Shown in pieces: positions 1 through 11,390 of a stretch of DNA of 64,000 nucleotides (position 1 is its first letter; every line of letters starts with the position of its first letter). This DNA comes from Circinella minor (lineage: Eukaryota; Mucoromycota; Mucoromycetes; Mucorales; Lichtheimiaceae): positions 23,508-87,507 of the forward strand of contig JAEPRB010000171.1 in assembly GCA_016758965.1 (NCBI GenBank), read 5' to 3'. The position numbers and the translations under genes were made by a program. The notes beneath the pieces are model-generated. The model saw only the letters and a program-made list of their open reading frames with translations, ran no database searches and was not told the DNA's origin.

Positions 1-813
1 CAAGTATGCAACAGTACTCGAACGACTTGATGAAACACTTAGTACTGCTATTCGACGTGCGCGATCTGAAAAACACACCTGGACACGTGAAAAAACACGA
101 GCTATTGCACGAAATGTTGTCGAATGTCTTGCATGGTGTCATTCCCGAGATATTGCATTTTGTGATTTGAAACCAAGTAATATCATGCATCGAACTGGTG
201 AACCATGGAAATTGATTGATTTTGAAGCAAGCCGTACAATTGGTGAAGAGTGCGTCGGCGTCATCACTCCACGGTATTGTCCTCCAGAAGTTGCTCGTGC
301 GACTACATACGGTCTTGAAGGTGCAAATGGTGTGGTTGCTACACCAAGTGTCGATCTTTGGGCCCTCGGTTGTTGTATTTATGTAAGTTATTAATTTTTT
401 GTATATATATGAAGAAAATGGATGGATGGTTGGGTGGATGACTGATCTGTTGATGAAAAAATAGGAACTGGAAACGAAACATGCACTTTTTGCAAGCAGT
501 ATCAAAGATGAAACAATTTTACATTTTGTATCACATCCATCACCTTCTACACCAATTTTGAACAATGGTCTCCGTTGGAATGAACATAAAGAACTCTATA
601 TCCCTAATTTGGAGCGTAAGGTACCAGATTCACGAACAAGACAAATAATTAAAATGTTACTTTCTCGGGATCCAATGAAACGAGGCAATGCTTCGGAATT
701 ATTGGTAAGTGTTTTTTTTTATTTATTCGATAAATGATATTATTGGGTTACAAACTAAAGATTTACACGTTTCTTTTTATTTATAGGAGCATCCATACTT
801 CCAGAACAAATAA
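1..813 (+). CDS. Protein kinase, C-terminal part (5' end outside window)
   Basis: This is the C-terminal half of a protein kinase domain and runs off the left edge. Exons are 1-382, 465-704 and 787-813, all in one frame with GT-AG introns. The catalytic loop is visible as CDLKPSN (catalytic Asp and Asn present, but the usual HRD is altered), followed by the metal-binding motif as DFE instead of DFG, then PPE in place of APE, and the subdomain IX motif SVDLWALGC. Subdomain XI is covered by LLSRDPMKRGNASELL, and the protein ends 9 codons later, so little follows the kinase domain. The Asp that binds magnesium is kept while the Gly is Glu, so activity is possible but not certain. Substrate and pathway are unknown; the sequence looks closer to TKL-like or divergent kinases than to the AGC or CMGC families. 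Confidence 0.85.
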
Positions 814-1774
814 GTATTTAAACTCTTATTCTTTTTAATATTACTTCTCCTCCAGCATCCGTTTTACTCTATATTTCCCTCTTCTCCTCCATAATAAAAC
901 ATACATACACAATTATCTCTTTCCCACTTTCGCATTATTCTATCTTTTTTCTTCTATCACTACATTTACTCACTTTACCACACGCACACACATATTTTGT
1001 TTTGTAAATCCACACATTTTCTCTCTCTCTCTCTCTTTTTTTTTCTCTACTTATATATATCACATTATATACACATTTTAAAATATTTTTCTGTAACAGT
1101 TTTTTTTAATATCATAATTGTGGCGACAGCTTTATCCTTCCTTATTACTATTATATTATTTATTTTGTAACACGTTCGATCTACTTTTGCTTAGCGGGGA
1201 GAGGGCAGTAAAAGTGGGAGTGGTAACGATAGCTGACATAAATTGTTGCATCGCGTTGGAAACTGAAGTCGGATCGAATATAAATGTTAATATTACATTT
1301 AAAAAGAACATTATTTTAGAGCAGTTTCACATAATGTGAATATCGTCTTTAAAGAATAAGACAGAATTTCTTATTTTCTAAAAAAAACCTTATTTAAGAC
1401 AAACTTTTATTTACTGTAGCAAAAATTGGCTTTTATATTAAAGAAAAGCTTCTTTAATTTGTTATGAGATTTTTAGATGATAATAGCCACTGTCGGTGTC
1501 TTACGTATGGTGATTTTTCCACTCTAATAAAAACATGCTTTAGATTAAGAGTACAGTAGTACGGAGATAACAAAAAGTACTTGAGAGATTAATTAATTCT
1601 ATGCATTTTGTGGAAGTTGATGTCAAAAATTGTTTGTGAACTTTTAATACGTATTTATTATTTTTAATATCTTAACATTCATTACAAATAGTATCAAATT
1701 AATTTTTGCTACATAATCTGACAAGAGTCTCTTTCCTGATAACACTACTATTACATTATTACAACATAAATATT
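814..1774. other. Intergenic, 3' regions of convergent genes
   Basis: This is the spacer between the kinase (plus) and nudC (minus), which converge here. It is pyrimidine-rich just after the kinase stop (CT runs near 1020-1040), as expected for a 3' untranslated region. The one open frame at 1118-1339 has no recognisable composition or motif. No RNA gene was seen. Confidence 0.5.
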
Positions 1775-1865
1775 TTATTGATCGAATTTTACGTTGCTGA
1801 ACTATAAACAATAAGGAATTGATGTTAGTATATATAATTAGATACCATATTTTTATTATATATTC

Positions 1866-1907
<42 letters not shown>

Positions 1908-2856
1908 TATATAAAACTTACATCCATTTCAGGGTGTTGTTTCTTGAATGATTCGAATACTTCTTGTTTTCTAAGTGTATCACTATCTGGTTTATTCATT
2001 GCCTTTTGACGTTGATCAAACTATATAATTATATATTAAAAAACATTTACTATTATCAGAAAAAAATAAACCTTTCAATAACACATTCTCCTTTTTTTTA
2101 CCATCATTTTTTCCACCATAGCGCGTGTTTCACCATCTAGATCATTCAATTTCGAGTTTTCAGGTTGAATCTTTTTGGTATCAATTTTGGGTGCTGTAGT
2201 AACTACATTCTCCCACCAAGTCATTTGATTACTTTTTTCCAAATGGACAAGTACTTCTTGTTGATTATCTAATTATTGTTATTATAGTTATTATCAAACT
2301 CAGTAAGTTACTGCTTTCAAATAATCTAATTTTCATTTAAATACATTACCAATAGTCCAAGTACTATCATCCACCTTAATATCTTTACATAATTCACCCT
2401 AATAATTCAAAAGAGAAAATTGTTGACTTTATTGATCTATATCCATCGTATACTCTATATTAATAGTAAATAGTAATAAAAAAAATTGTATTACCTCAAT
2501 GATAGCGGGTTGACCTTTAAGAGCTACTTTAATATGCTTCTTTTTTAATTCCACTTGAAGATCGCGTCCACGCGTTCCCTTGGAAACTGGGATGGTAACG
2601 TCAACATCTTGTAATGTTTGACGCCACCTTATTATTCATTTATTTATTTAAAATGAATCATTTGTTGTAAATGAGTTAAAATTGACACATTCTTTCCCTG
2701 CGTTAATATGAATATGTATTTGAAGAGATAAAAAAAAGACAATTACTTGTATGGTAATTTATCTTGTTCTTCTTGTTCAAGTAATTTTTGTGCCTTATCA
2801 TAAATCTCACGTTCTTCAGGCGTCATTTCTTCATATTTCTTTTCAGTCGACGACAT
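1775..2856 (-). CDS. nudC: NudC, CS-domain nuclear migration protein / dynein co-chaperone
   Basis: The spliced protein is 194 aa. Exons in coding order are 2747-2856, 2495-2627, 2350-2398, 2102-2268, 1922-2020 and 1775-1801; the sum is exactly 195 codons. The CS (p23-like) domain spans about residues 36-125, with the NudC hallmarks [24 protein letters not shown] and MTWWENV. The C-terminal signature HPEMD-FSNVKF is split by the last intron, so the final exon is only 27 nt. The length fits the short fungal NudC proteins (about 190-200 aa); the animal protein is longer at its N-terminus. NudC works with LIS1 and Hsp90 to stabilise dynein-pathway proteins and is needed for nuclear migration in hyphae. 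The 120-bp last intron carries an (AG)18 tract, which reads as polypyrimidine on the coding strand. Confidence 0.93.
1869..1904. repeat. (AG)18 microsatellite inside the last nudC intron
   Basis: This is an uninterrupted AG dinucleotide run of about 36 bp within the nudC intron at 1802-1921. On the transcribed sense strand it is (CT)18, placed after the 5' splice site. It is likely length-polymorphic. Confidence 0.95.
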
Positions 2857-4300
2857 GTTTTTTATTATTATTATTGGGTTAGAGAAGGAAAGTGAAAAAA
2901 AAAGACTGCAGGATTTTTTTTTTGGATTGGAAATTAGTTGTTTCCTAATTTAAAAATTAAATTCCGAAAAGTGATTTGCTGTTTGTAAGTATCTTTTATA
3001 TGGAAAGTAAAGGAGTGTTTATTTTCTTGTTGGGAGATGAAAGGGTAGGTTATAAAAAGAAGATAAAAAAAAATCCAAGTAAAAAAATGCAATTAAAAGT
3101 GTATATTTTGATGTTGTATATATTTATATAAAAAGATAAATAAACAAAAACTGCTAATTTTGTCTTTGGTCTTGACAATACTTAATTTTTTACGCGCCCT
3201 TTTGAATTGTCTAATTATTAGATTAGTTCCAATTATGGTACAGTTTGTACTTGATTCTCTATTTGCTAGTAGTAGCTGCTTCTGCCAAAGCAGGTGATAT
3301 GGTGACAACATGAATTTTTGATACCAGCATTAACTTGTTGCAGATATCACCATTGATTTTGGATATAGTAATTAGTGTAGTGGTGGGGAAGAAACTTGTA
3401 ACGGGTTATAGGTATAGGGGCGGTGGTAGCAAATTGTGGAAACTAATGTAGATGTACTAGGGCAGGATTGGTAGAAATTGATTTGTCCGTAGCTGTATAT
3501 TACATTGGTATCATCACGTGTTTGTGTAGATGGATGAAGAAATGCATATTATCAATTTGAAGTCCTTCTTGTACATACTTATAGTACTAACAAAGGCGTG
3601 CTTTCGACAGTTGAAAAGTGTAAATATCTATTGAGATCTCAAGCATACCTAAACACTAAGAGAGAGAAAAATTGGTTAGGTTACATACTCAGCGCACGCC
3701 CTTGGGTCTTTTTGAACTTCTTGCCTCAATGGAGTCGCCAAATTTACCGAGATACCTTCTGTTTCAGCAGAACTTGCCAAATGAATCGCGAAAATTGGTA
3801 AGAGCTAAGTTTCGCCAGCGATACCATTGGTGATGGTCAGAGATTTTCTTATCTGGAAAATTGTCATATTTCTTGTTGTATTGTTTCTTATGCATACTTT
3901 TTTGTTTGGCTTGTAACATCTAGAGTATACCATTTTACTCATACTCATAAGAAGAGCCAATACATAAAGAATGATGAGAACACATGGCCATAAATACACC
4001 ATTCTACTTCCTCTAAGTCCAAGGTTACGGTGCCAAGAGATTCGAGTAAATGACAGAAAAAGACTTGATTTTTTTTCAAGAAGTTATATTTTATTAATAT
4101 ATAAAAAAAAGGATGAACGATAGAAAATAATAGAAATGCATTATTTTATTCACTACTGACTTTGAACAAATTAATATAAGAGTTTTGCATTAAGCCATCT
4201 GATGTCTTTGTGATTTAGATAGAATATAGAAAGATGTTGTTCTATAATATAATGAGTCAATAACTACCATGAAATTATAAGAATTGAAATTCTCACTGCA
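2857..4300. other. Intergenic; no supported gene
   Basis: This is AT-rich DNA between nudC and the CxC gene. Short open frames (3093-3311 minus, 3598-3801 plus, 3805-4002 minus) show no family motif. On the minus strand around 3750-3950 there is protein-like charged sequence broken by stops, possibly a decayed fragment of a mobile gene, but I cannot identify it. Confidence 0.4.
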
Positions 4301-5357
4301 CTAATTTTCAGGTCTATTTATATGATCATCCAAAAGCAACTTGAATTTAGTATAATTTGGTAATGCGTGGTACATTGTATTTCTTAATGTAGCAGGAAGT
4401 TCCTACAATAAAAATTAAGCACTGTAAGTTTTGATCTTATAAAATTTACCCTCGCCTTAAAATTCTTACAGTCCAATCATAATTAGCTTTCATTAATTCA
4501 GCAATGCTGTTGATAGATGCACGAGCATGTAATCTAACGTTATTGTAGCAACGAAGCACATCAATGTGTATTGCAATCTTTGTATCAGTAGGTGTAGTCG
4601 GAAAAATATGTTTTTCAAGCAATACAACTGGGAGAGAGCGAGATCCATCGGGACAATTGTTACAGAACGAAATATCGTGACTACGTACACCTGTATTACA
4701 ATTGTATTATTATTCCTTCCTTTCACTGCCTTCTTCATACACTAACTACTTCTATGTCACATTATATCTATTGTTTCATTATTATCATATTCCACGAATG
4801 TCTTATCCAATTAATCAAATTACACATACCACACTTGAAAATGCACACAACCGTTTTTTATATACAACTACATTCACGTGTCGCTGGTGGATCTAATGCG
4901 GTAAGATCTATATCATTTTGACCGATACCACGAAAATATGCGTCTTTCAACTTTGGAAGCAGTTTAGTCCATTTTTCATCAAGCATTGTCTTTTTATTGT
5001 ACCGTCGCTTTGGCCTTTCACGTCTCTGACTCGTTTGTTGAGAAGTTGGGTTATCCTCCACATCAGTATCTCTTTCTTGCTCATTATTGTGGCCATTATA
5101 TCATGACCATAATCACAACCATCATCTCTAAGGTTCTCCAAGTAACAATTAGAGTGATTGTTGTGGGGATCGGAAGGCATTTCTTGTGCATGTTGAGGTT
5201 CATGGTCCACCGTTAGTTGTTGCTGTTGCTGTTGTCGTCTACGTCGCTGACGTTCCCGTTCTCTTTCGCAACTAGTGTTGCGTTTCATACGCTTAGAGCC
5301 GTTGGCAATTATACTTATATACTCAGCACTGCTATCCGAATTATATAAAAAAGACAT
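4301..5357 (-). pseudogene. Truncated KDZ-transposon CxC-domain gene, one frameshift
   Basis: Minus-strand exons 4866-5357, 4470-4690 and 4301-4402 join in frame through GT-AG introns and end at a stop. The N-terminus is Arg/Gln-rich. It is followed by WTKLLPKLKDAYFRG, then LDPPATRECSC, a cysteine cluster (C-x1-C-x8-C-x2-C), and the FPTTPTDTKIAIHIDVL segment. This order is what I know from the N-terminal CxC region of KDZ (Kyakuja-Dileera-Zisupton) transposases. The catalytic transposase part is missing: the frame stops about 85 residues after the cysteine cluster. The first exon also needs a frame change near 5095-5102 (YGHDI continuing as NGHNNEQERD), so it is broken or mis-sequenced there. 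It could be a decayed element or a small domesticated CxC protein. Confidence 0.6.
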
Positions 5358-6404
5358 TTCGAAAGTGGAACTACTTGGAAAAAAGGCCAGGAATAATAGT
5401 TTATTTTGAGCACTAAAGCTTTAATTGAATAAATTATGAAGCTGGCTTTACAATATGCACATGATACGTAAGAGATCCAGCTTGGTCTAAAAAAACCCAA
5501 GTAAATCTCATAGTTCACAAACAAAAAGGCGTTAATATTAGTATTATTGGATGCTTAGCATATTTTGAAACGATCAATTTTTTTAAAAGGTTGATCTTTT
5601 GACGAAAATTTACTTAGAAAAATAGTATTCAAACCTTCCAGAAAAAAAGAAAAAAAAAGTAACAACCATTGTTGAAAAAGGGCTTCACAATTTATCATAT
5701 CATGAGATTCATGAAAGTAATCATGGAAATACTTGATAGGCACAAAACAAAGAATTCACCGCCCTGTATTTGTTTGTTGACGCCATCAATAAAAGAGGGT
5801 ATAAGCGTTCGTTCATGTCCATTGATACATATCATTTTTTACTTAGTTCGTCCAAAATAAAAATAAAAGTTTATTTCATCTGTCAACCATCATATCAATT
5901 AAGTATATTAAATATACTTCGAAGAATTCAATTCTTTTTTCTTAATTATAAGCTGAACTTTTCATTCCACTCTTTCTTAATATGAAAATGATTGATACAA
6001 TCCACACATCCTGACATGCAGTGATCTTATTTTTCTACTATTATAAAAATATACACATTCAAAAGAATAAAATAAAAATAAAAGCAAAGCAATATTTTAT
6101 ATATATAGATTTTTTTTACAAACGAAAAAAAAGGACGGGAACAAATGAGGGGTTGTTGTTATTGTCGTTGTCGTTATTGATGGTAATTGAATGGGAATTT
6201 GGATAAAGGTTGATGTTGTTATTGTTGTTTTTAGAGGAGTGTGAAAAGGTTTATTATATATATTTTATATATCTTTCTTTTTTTTTTGGAAGAATCTGTG
6301 TGTAAGAAGAGGATAAAAGGAGAACAAACACAAAACAAACGCTCCAAAAGTTGATAGCGCAAATCTTTATTTTTTTTTTTTTTTTTTTTTTTTGCTTTCT
6401 TCGT
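5358..6404. other. Intergenic, AT-rich
   Basis: No gene is supported here. The stretch next to the eIF1 stop contains a T-run of about 29 bp (6368-6393 region) that would read as poly(A) on the eIF1 coding strand, which fits a 3' untranslated region. Open frames here are low-complexity Lys/Phe/Tyr strings. Confidence 0.5.
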
Positions 6405-7091
6405 TTAGAAACCGTGAATCTTGATCTCTGTCTTCTTTGCGATTTCTTCCTTAATAAGGAATTCGGCAATCTTTTGACGCTGATCACCCGAAAGTTGGAG
6501 AACTTGACCAAGTTCTTCATCGTCAACAATCGTACCGTTACAAGCGAATTCCTTCTTGAAGACCTATTCATTATTAATATTATTAGAAATGAGTAAACAA
6601 TATCATCAACAACAATCCCTTTCTTTTTCTTCCTTTAATGTATAAAGATGATACCTTTAAAATTTTCTTGCTATCATATTGCTTTGGAAGACCTTGGAGA
6701 GTAGTGAGGGTCTTTCTGCCGTTACGTTGTTGAATGCGCAAATCTAATCAGGGCATACACATATGTATATACGTATTTAGATTCTTTCATCTTTACGAAA
6801 CAAAAAACAGTCCGACTTTTATTCAAACATTCATCCAATTCAAAGCGTATACTTACGGATATGATTGGCAGCCTTGGGAGCCTGGGCTTCCTCCTCAACG
6901 TCAGCAAAAGGATCTATTTAAAAATAACAAATGGATAAAAAAAAGTCATCAATAATTACTAATCATCAGTTTTGCTCATAATGAAATGATATAATAATAA
7001 TTACTAAATTATTATCATTATTTTTTCTTGTGTAAATTGTTTATTATTCTTTACCAAATGGAGTGTTCAAATCTTCTTCGAGGTTAGACAT
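6405..7091 (-). CDS. SUI1: Translation initiation factor eIF1 (SUI1)
   Basis: The spliced protein is 113 aa, the same length as human eIF1. Exons in coding order are 7055-7091, 6857-6913, 6655-6743 and 6405-6563, totalling 342 nt. eIF1 binds the 40S subunit near the P site and enforces AUG recognition during scanning. The SUI1 core is clear: HLRIQQRNGRKTLTTLQG, then CNGTIVDDEELGQVLQLSGD and a C-terminal EIKIHGF. The N-terminus (MSNLEEDLNTPF-DPFADVEEE) is the usual acidic tail. The start at 7091 is the only ATG that gives this tail. Confidence 0.97.
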
Positions 7092-7876
7092 GTATGTTTT
7101 GATTTAGATCCGGGTCAGGGAAACTTATAAAGGGAAAAAAGTAAAAAAAAAAAGCACCTTATTTGTCAAGTAATTTTTCGTTTTTCGCGTGACTTATCCT
7201 GTGAATGGCCAATAGAAAATCCGAAAGAGACCTATTCAATTTACTCTTAAAAAAAAGAAATTAACATATATTTGGTTTATGGATGGTTTTTCCTGAATAT
7301 TAATTAGCACAGAAATGTTCTGATTAACCTATTTTGTCTACTAGTTGGTTGGAAAAGCCATACAACATTATACTCATCGTCATGGCAACAGCGTCCTTTG
7401 ACAACTTGACGACCGATGTCTCCAGTACTTATATTTCTTCTGATAGAAAAGTTCGACACTGATGTGCTCTACCTAAGAAACTCTATTCAATTGTCAATTT
7501 AAAAATGAATATTGAATATAACTATTATCGAAAATATTTCTTGTTTTGATCATTTACAATGAACATGTAATGTACAATAGTAATATAAAATGTTTATCAT
7601 CAGTGTTGTTACTGTAGGTTGCTTTTCGGACACTGACTGTAACTAATATGAGATCATGTTGCTATGGATGGGACAATTTTTAATTCTGCTTCAAAGGAAC
7701 AGAAAAAGAAAGATTGTATTTTATTCTATGTTTATTTATAAGATATAACTGGTGATGGATAATGAATTGATTTATAGTCTATAATCAAAAGGAAGGGTTC
7801 TTCTAGAAATAATAATATTATATAATGAATCATAATAATCAAATCATCATTTTTTCATCAAATTGTATAATAGTGA
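7092..7876. other. Intergenic between eIF1 promoter and secreted-protein gene
   Basis: AT-rich DNA with A-runs just upstream of the eIF1 start (7130-7155). No open frame with family features was seen. Confidence 0.45.
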
Positions 7877-8269
7877 TTATAAGGGAGTCTTAAAAAAAGG
7901 ATGATAGGGCATACAGATACTTCCACTAGGCTTCATACCAGGAGGACAAGGAGAACCGATTTTGCTGACGGGAACAGGGCCTTTTGTAGACGTGTTTTTG
8001 GTATGATCGTCATTTTCCAAAGAAGTTGCTCCAGCATCATTACGATGAACTGTTGCTTTTTGCTTTTGAGCTTGGGTTGTTTCGCCATGACCTTGGTGGG
8101 TTTTATGCTGAACTTGAGTCGGGTGATCAGCTTGCTTTTTGTCGTGATGCTTGTTAAGAGAATTGGGGTTTTCTGCGACTGGGAGTGCATGAACCGAACA
8201 CAACGTTCCTAGCAAGAAAATTGCGACAATAAAAAGTATGATAGATGACTTGAGATTTGATGAACGCAT
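7877..8269 (-). CDS. Small secreted protein, hypothetical
   Basis: This is a single-exon 130-aa protein. Residues 1-29 form a classical signal peptide: a basic start (MRSSNLK), a hydrophobic core (IILFIVAIFLLGTL) and an A-x-A-like cleavage region ending VHA. The mature part is hydrophilic, rich in His, Lys, Gln and Thr. It ends with a short Cys/Pro/Gly motif, CPPGMKPSGSIC, followed by MPYHPFF. The two cysteines could form one disulfide. There is no catalytic motif, so function is unknown; cell-wall-associated or effector-like roles are possible but not shown. A TATA-like stretch (tatatataatt) lies near 8420, about 150 bp upstream. Confidence 0.7.
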   Translation of the reverse strand: MRSSNLKSSIILFIVAIFLLGTLCSVHALPVAENPNSLNKHHDKKQADHPTQVQHKTHQGHGETTQAQKQKATVHRNDAGATSLENDDHTKNTSTKGPVPVSKIGSPCPPGMKPSGSICMPYHPFFKTPL

Positions 8270-10600
8270 AATGTCGGTTTTTAAAAGAAATTGAAAAAAA
8301 AAGAGGAATACGTAGAAAGGTGCAGTTTTTGTTGGCGTTTGAAATGGGAAAGGTAAATATGTTTGTTGAATTTCTTGGTATAGCGAATATTATTAAAAAC
8401 ATTCACGAACGATGCCTTTATATATAATTATGGTGTTTTTGAATTCGTTGTTACCGATTCCCAAACAGAAGTATGTTTTTGTCTCTAGAAACAATCAATT
8501 ATGTTTATGTTCTATCACTCAAGTTTTTTAAGAGTACTTCTTTAATGTATAATTTTAATTCTCATCTGGATTGGATACTCTATTTAATTTTGTGCATATC
8601 CTGTCACAATACAAAGATTTAGAAGGTTTTGGTCGATATGTTTTATGCATGTATTGAAAGCATGCGTATAAATAATAATAATAATAGGGGTAGATGAATG
8701 AAAAAAAGACCTCTTGCATTTTATTGTTTTTTTTTTTTTTTTTTTTCATTTACGTAGTTACGTCTACGTATTAAAACTAACATGCTGCAACAGCATCATC
8801 AGTCACTATCATTTGTTTTATTTCCCGTTCTAACGATATACCAAAAATACATAATAAAGAATATCTACAGAACAATCAATTTACAAGTATTATTTTAACA
8901 AATACTTTATTAAACTAAGTGATACTGCATATTGTATATTATCAGAATGAAATATAGATGATCGAGTAGGTATCTTATAATTTACGGTAGTAGTCTATTA
9001 CCCTATTATAGGACTTATCTTAAAAGAACAATGAATTTAATAAAAAAACTATTATTCAACTATAGTAAATCTAGAGGGGAAAGCAGTTATACCAGCAAAA
9101 GCGATGGTGAAAAACCAAAGGTCTTCCTTCGTCTCTTTTTGCTCCATTATACGTGTTTTTTTTTTTTAGTTTTACGCTTATGACATTTCTATTTTATCAC
9201 TTTTAGCTTGTTTGATAAGATTTAGTAAGACCCAATATTTTTTTTTGTTTCTGGTTGTTCTGTGCGACATGTTAAACTGTTTTCTGACTTTATTATTACA
9301 CTCGGGTAACCTTCATATCAATGAAATAAAGATAAGTTTTTTCCTTAAAAGTATAATCAAAAGGATGTTCTTTACTAAATCTTTTTTTTTGTCCTGACTC
9401 TTTCACATTTTCTCTCTTTTCTCTAAAAGAAAGAACAATAACAATATAATCATAATAATAAAATTAATTATAATTAGACACAGATATGAGCCTGTAATTT
9501 TATTATTTGGTCAATACAACGAAATAAAAGAAAAAGCACATCCCAAAATTATTAAATAATATAAAGAAATTAATTTGGTTAAAAACAATGAAAAAAATGA
9601 TGCACAGACATAATAAGAGTACGCAATCTATAAACGATTGGTGTACAAAGATGAAATTGATACGGATACGTACGTTGATGGGCAGTGTAATTTATGTCAT
9701 ATGAAATTAAAAAAAAGAAAATAGAGATACGTAGCTAATAATTATTGACGAGAGTGAGCCACACCTGTACGTGAAAGTAAGGAAGTTCGTGGGGCTTGAT
9801 GGTACACTTTTACAACGGAACTAATATCTTTGATAACCGCTATCATTTACCAATCTCGGTAAATTCTTTTATTATCACTGTAACTTAAAAGATAGTAATT
9901 ATTAACAAAAAGAAAGGAGTTTTTAATCCAGGGGGTTATAAAAAGGGGTAATTGAATAAATCAGCAAGTATCAACAATGAAGTCCCTTCCTCGAAAAAAA
10001 AATGCTGCTATGATAGGTTCATGTGGATAGTGTTGTAATTAAATCATTGATAGCTATACACATTTATCAATAATTAAAATGACGATAAAATAGTTGTATC
10101 TAACACTTAACACGAACAGCATTTATTTATAGCATGTTTATATATATAATTACCACTTTTTATAAATGGCTCCTTTTTTTCGTGTTGTTTCTAATTAATA
10201 ACATCTTATGTTATGTTAAGAAGGCTTGAAAAATTAAATGAGATACTTTTTCATATGTACATAATGCATTATTTTGCTTCTACATACTATACATCATACT
10301 GATCGTATTAATAGTGATTAAGAGTGACAAAATTTTCACTATAATTAATCATGTATGAATGGACTTCTATTCATCATCCCGTGGATTTTTTTGATTGCAA
10401 CAAATTGGCAAAAAAAAAATAGGAAATTTTTTACATTACTTTATATTGACACTCAAAATAAAAAAAAAATGACTTCAAGGGAAAAGAAACATTATTTAAA
10501 AAAAGGCTTGATTCTGCAATAATAAGATAATAAATACCCAATTAGTTCATGAATATGTGAAAACAAATTTTTTGATCATGCATTCTTCTTTTTATAAAAA
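8270..10600. other. Gene-poor AT-rich region
   Basis: No coding, RNA or CRISPR-like feature is supported. Several A/T homopolymers occur (for example T22 near 8727-8748). Open frames are short and low-complexity. Confidence 0.45.
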
Positions 10601-10603
10601 TCA

Positions 10604-10697
10604 ACCTCTTCCTGCCTCGCTTCGCTCGGCTAAATGAGCCCCTTCGCTTCGCTCCGGGTCATTTAACGGCATACGGTTTCGCTGCGCATTCGCTGGG
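10604..10697 (-). repeat. GC-rich island A, probable Helitron end region
   Basis: This is a sharp GC island in AT-rich DNA, with repeated cgcttcgct words. Read on the minus strand it matches island B (36822-36883): both contain a tgaccc...aagcgaagcg...ggggctcatt core followed by gcgaagcgaggcagg. Both can fold with pairing arms TAAATGA/TCATTTA here and TGAATGA/TCATTCA in island B. It lies about 0.5-0.8 kb downstream (minus strand) of a decayed Helitron helicase, the same order as at the other locus. Confidence 0.65.
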
Positions 10698-10711
10698 GAA
10701 AAAATGGTTTA

Positions 10712-10905
10712 ATTTGAGGTTGTGGAAAAAAAATGCTATATCCGAGGTTGTAGAAACAAAATGTTTTATATGAAGCTGTGAAGACAATTTGCTGTATCTG
10801 AGGTTGTCGAAACAAAATATTTATATGAAGTTATGGAAACAAATGCCGTATCTGAGGTTGTGGGATCAAATGCGTTATTTGATATTGTGGGAAAAAAAAT
10901 AATGT
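10712..10905. repeat. Decayed minisatellite, about seven 27-30-bp units
   Basis: Units share the consensus tgaggttgtggaaacaaa followed by a short tail. Tails alternate between forms ending tatc and forms ending tatat, suggesting an older two-unit higher-order repeat. It starts directly after GC island A, so it may belong to the same element. Confidence 0.75.
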
Positions 10906-11143
10906 ACTTTAAAAGAGAGAAGAACTTTTTTTTCCTTTTTATTATCATTTTACTTTAGTAGTTTACCACTAATGATAACCTGACCTATTATTTATAGACT
11001 AAATAATGCTAAACTGTTAATTCTTATATTGTATATTTATAATTAATGGGCAGAGAAAAACAAAAAACAATTGTAAAAAAGAGAGTATACTACGTAAAGA
11101 AAGAAACAAAAAATATATGACAGTGAATAAGAGAACGAAAAAT

Positions 11144-11390
11144 CTAAGTTGTAGTTATAGTTTTCTCAGCTAATGTTGCTTGTGGTGATGTTAGTAGTAT
11201 CTCATGGTATATAATGTTGTCAGTAGCTGGTGCTGTGGTAGTAACTAATGACAGATCAATAGCAATGTATATATTATTTGAATTTGTTGGTCTGGAGGGA
11301 GCAACATAGCACTGATCATGTGTAAATACACCTTCTTCCAGGTGAATACCAGGGTGCTGCAAAATTTAACCCTATGCCTTGCGTAGTCAT
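11144..11390 (-). pseudogene. Helitron Pif1-type helicase fragment (decayed)
   Basis: Minus-strand translation gives AMTTQGIGLNF, a frame change, and then GIHLEEGVFTHDQCYVA followed by SRPTNSNNIYIAIDLSL. This is the last conserved helicase block of Helitron RepHel proteins, where the family normally reads like INKSQGQ...VGIYL...VFTHGQLYVALSR. The KSQGQ part is degraded and a frameshift lies near 11360. No Rep domain was seen nearby, so this is only the C-terminal remnant. Confidence 0.75.

Noticed and set aside
3598..4002. Open frames on both strands, one resembling a membrane protein
   Set aside because: No family motif, opposite frames interrupted by stops, no splice structure found.
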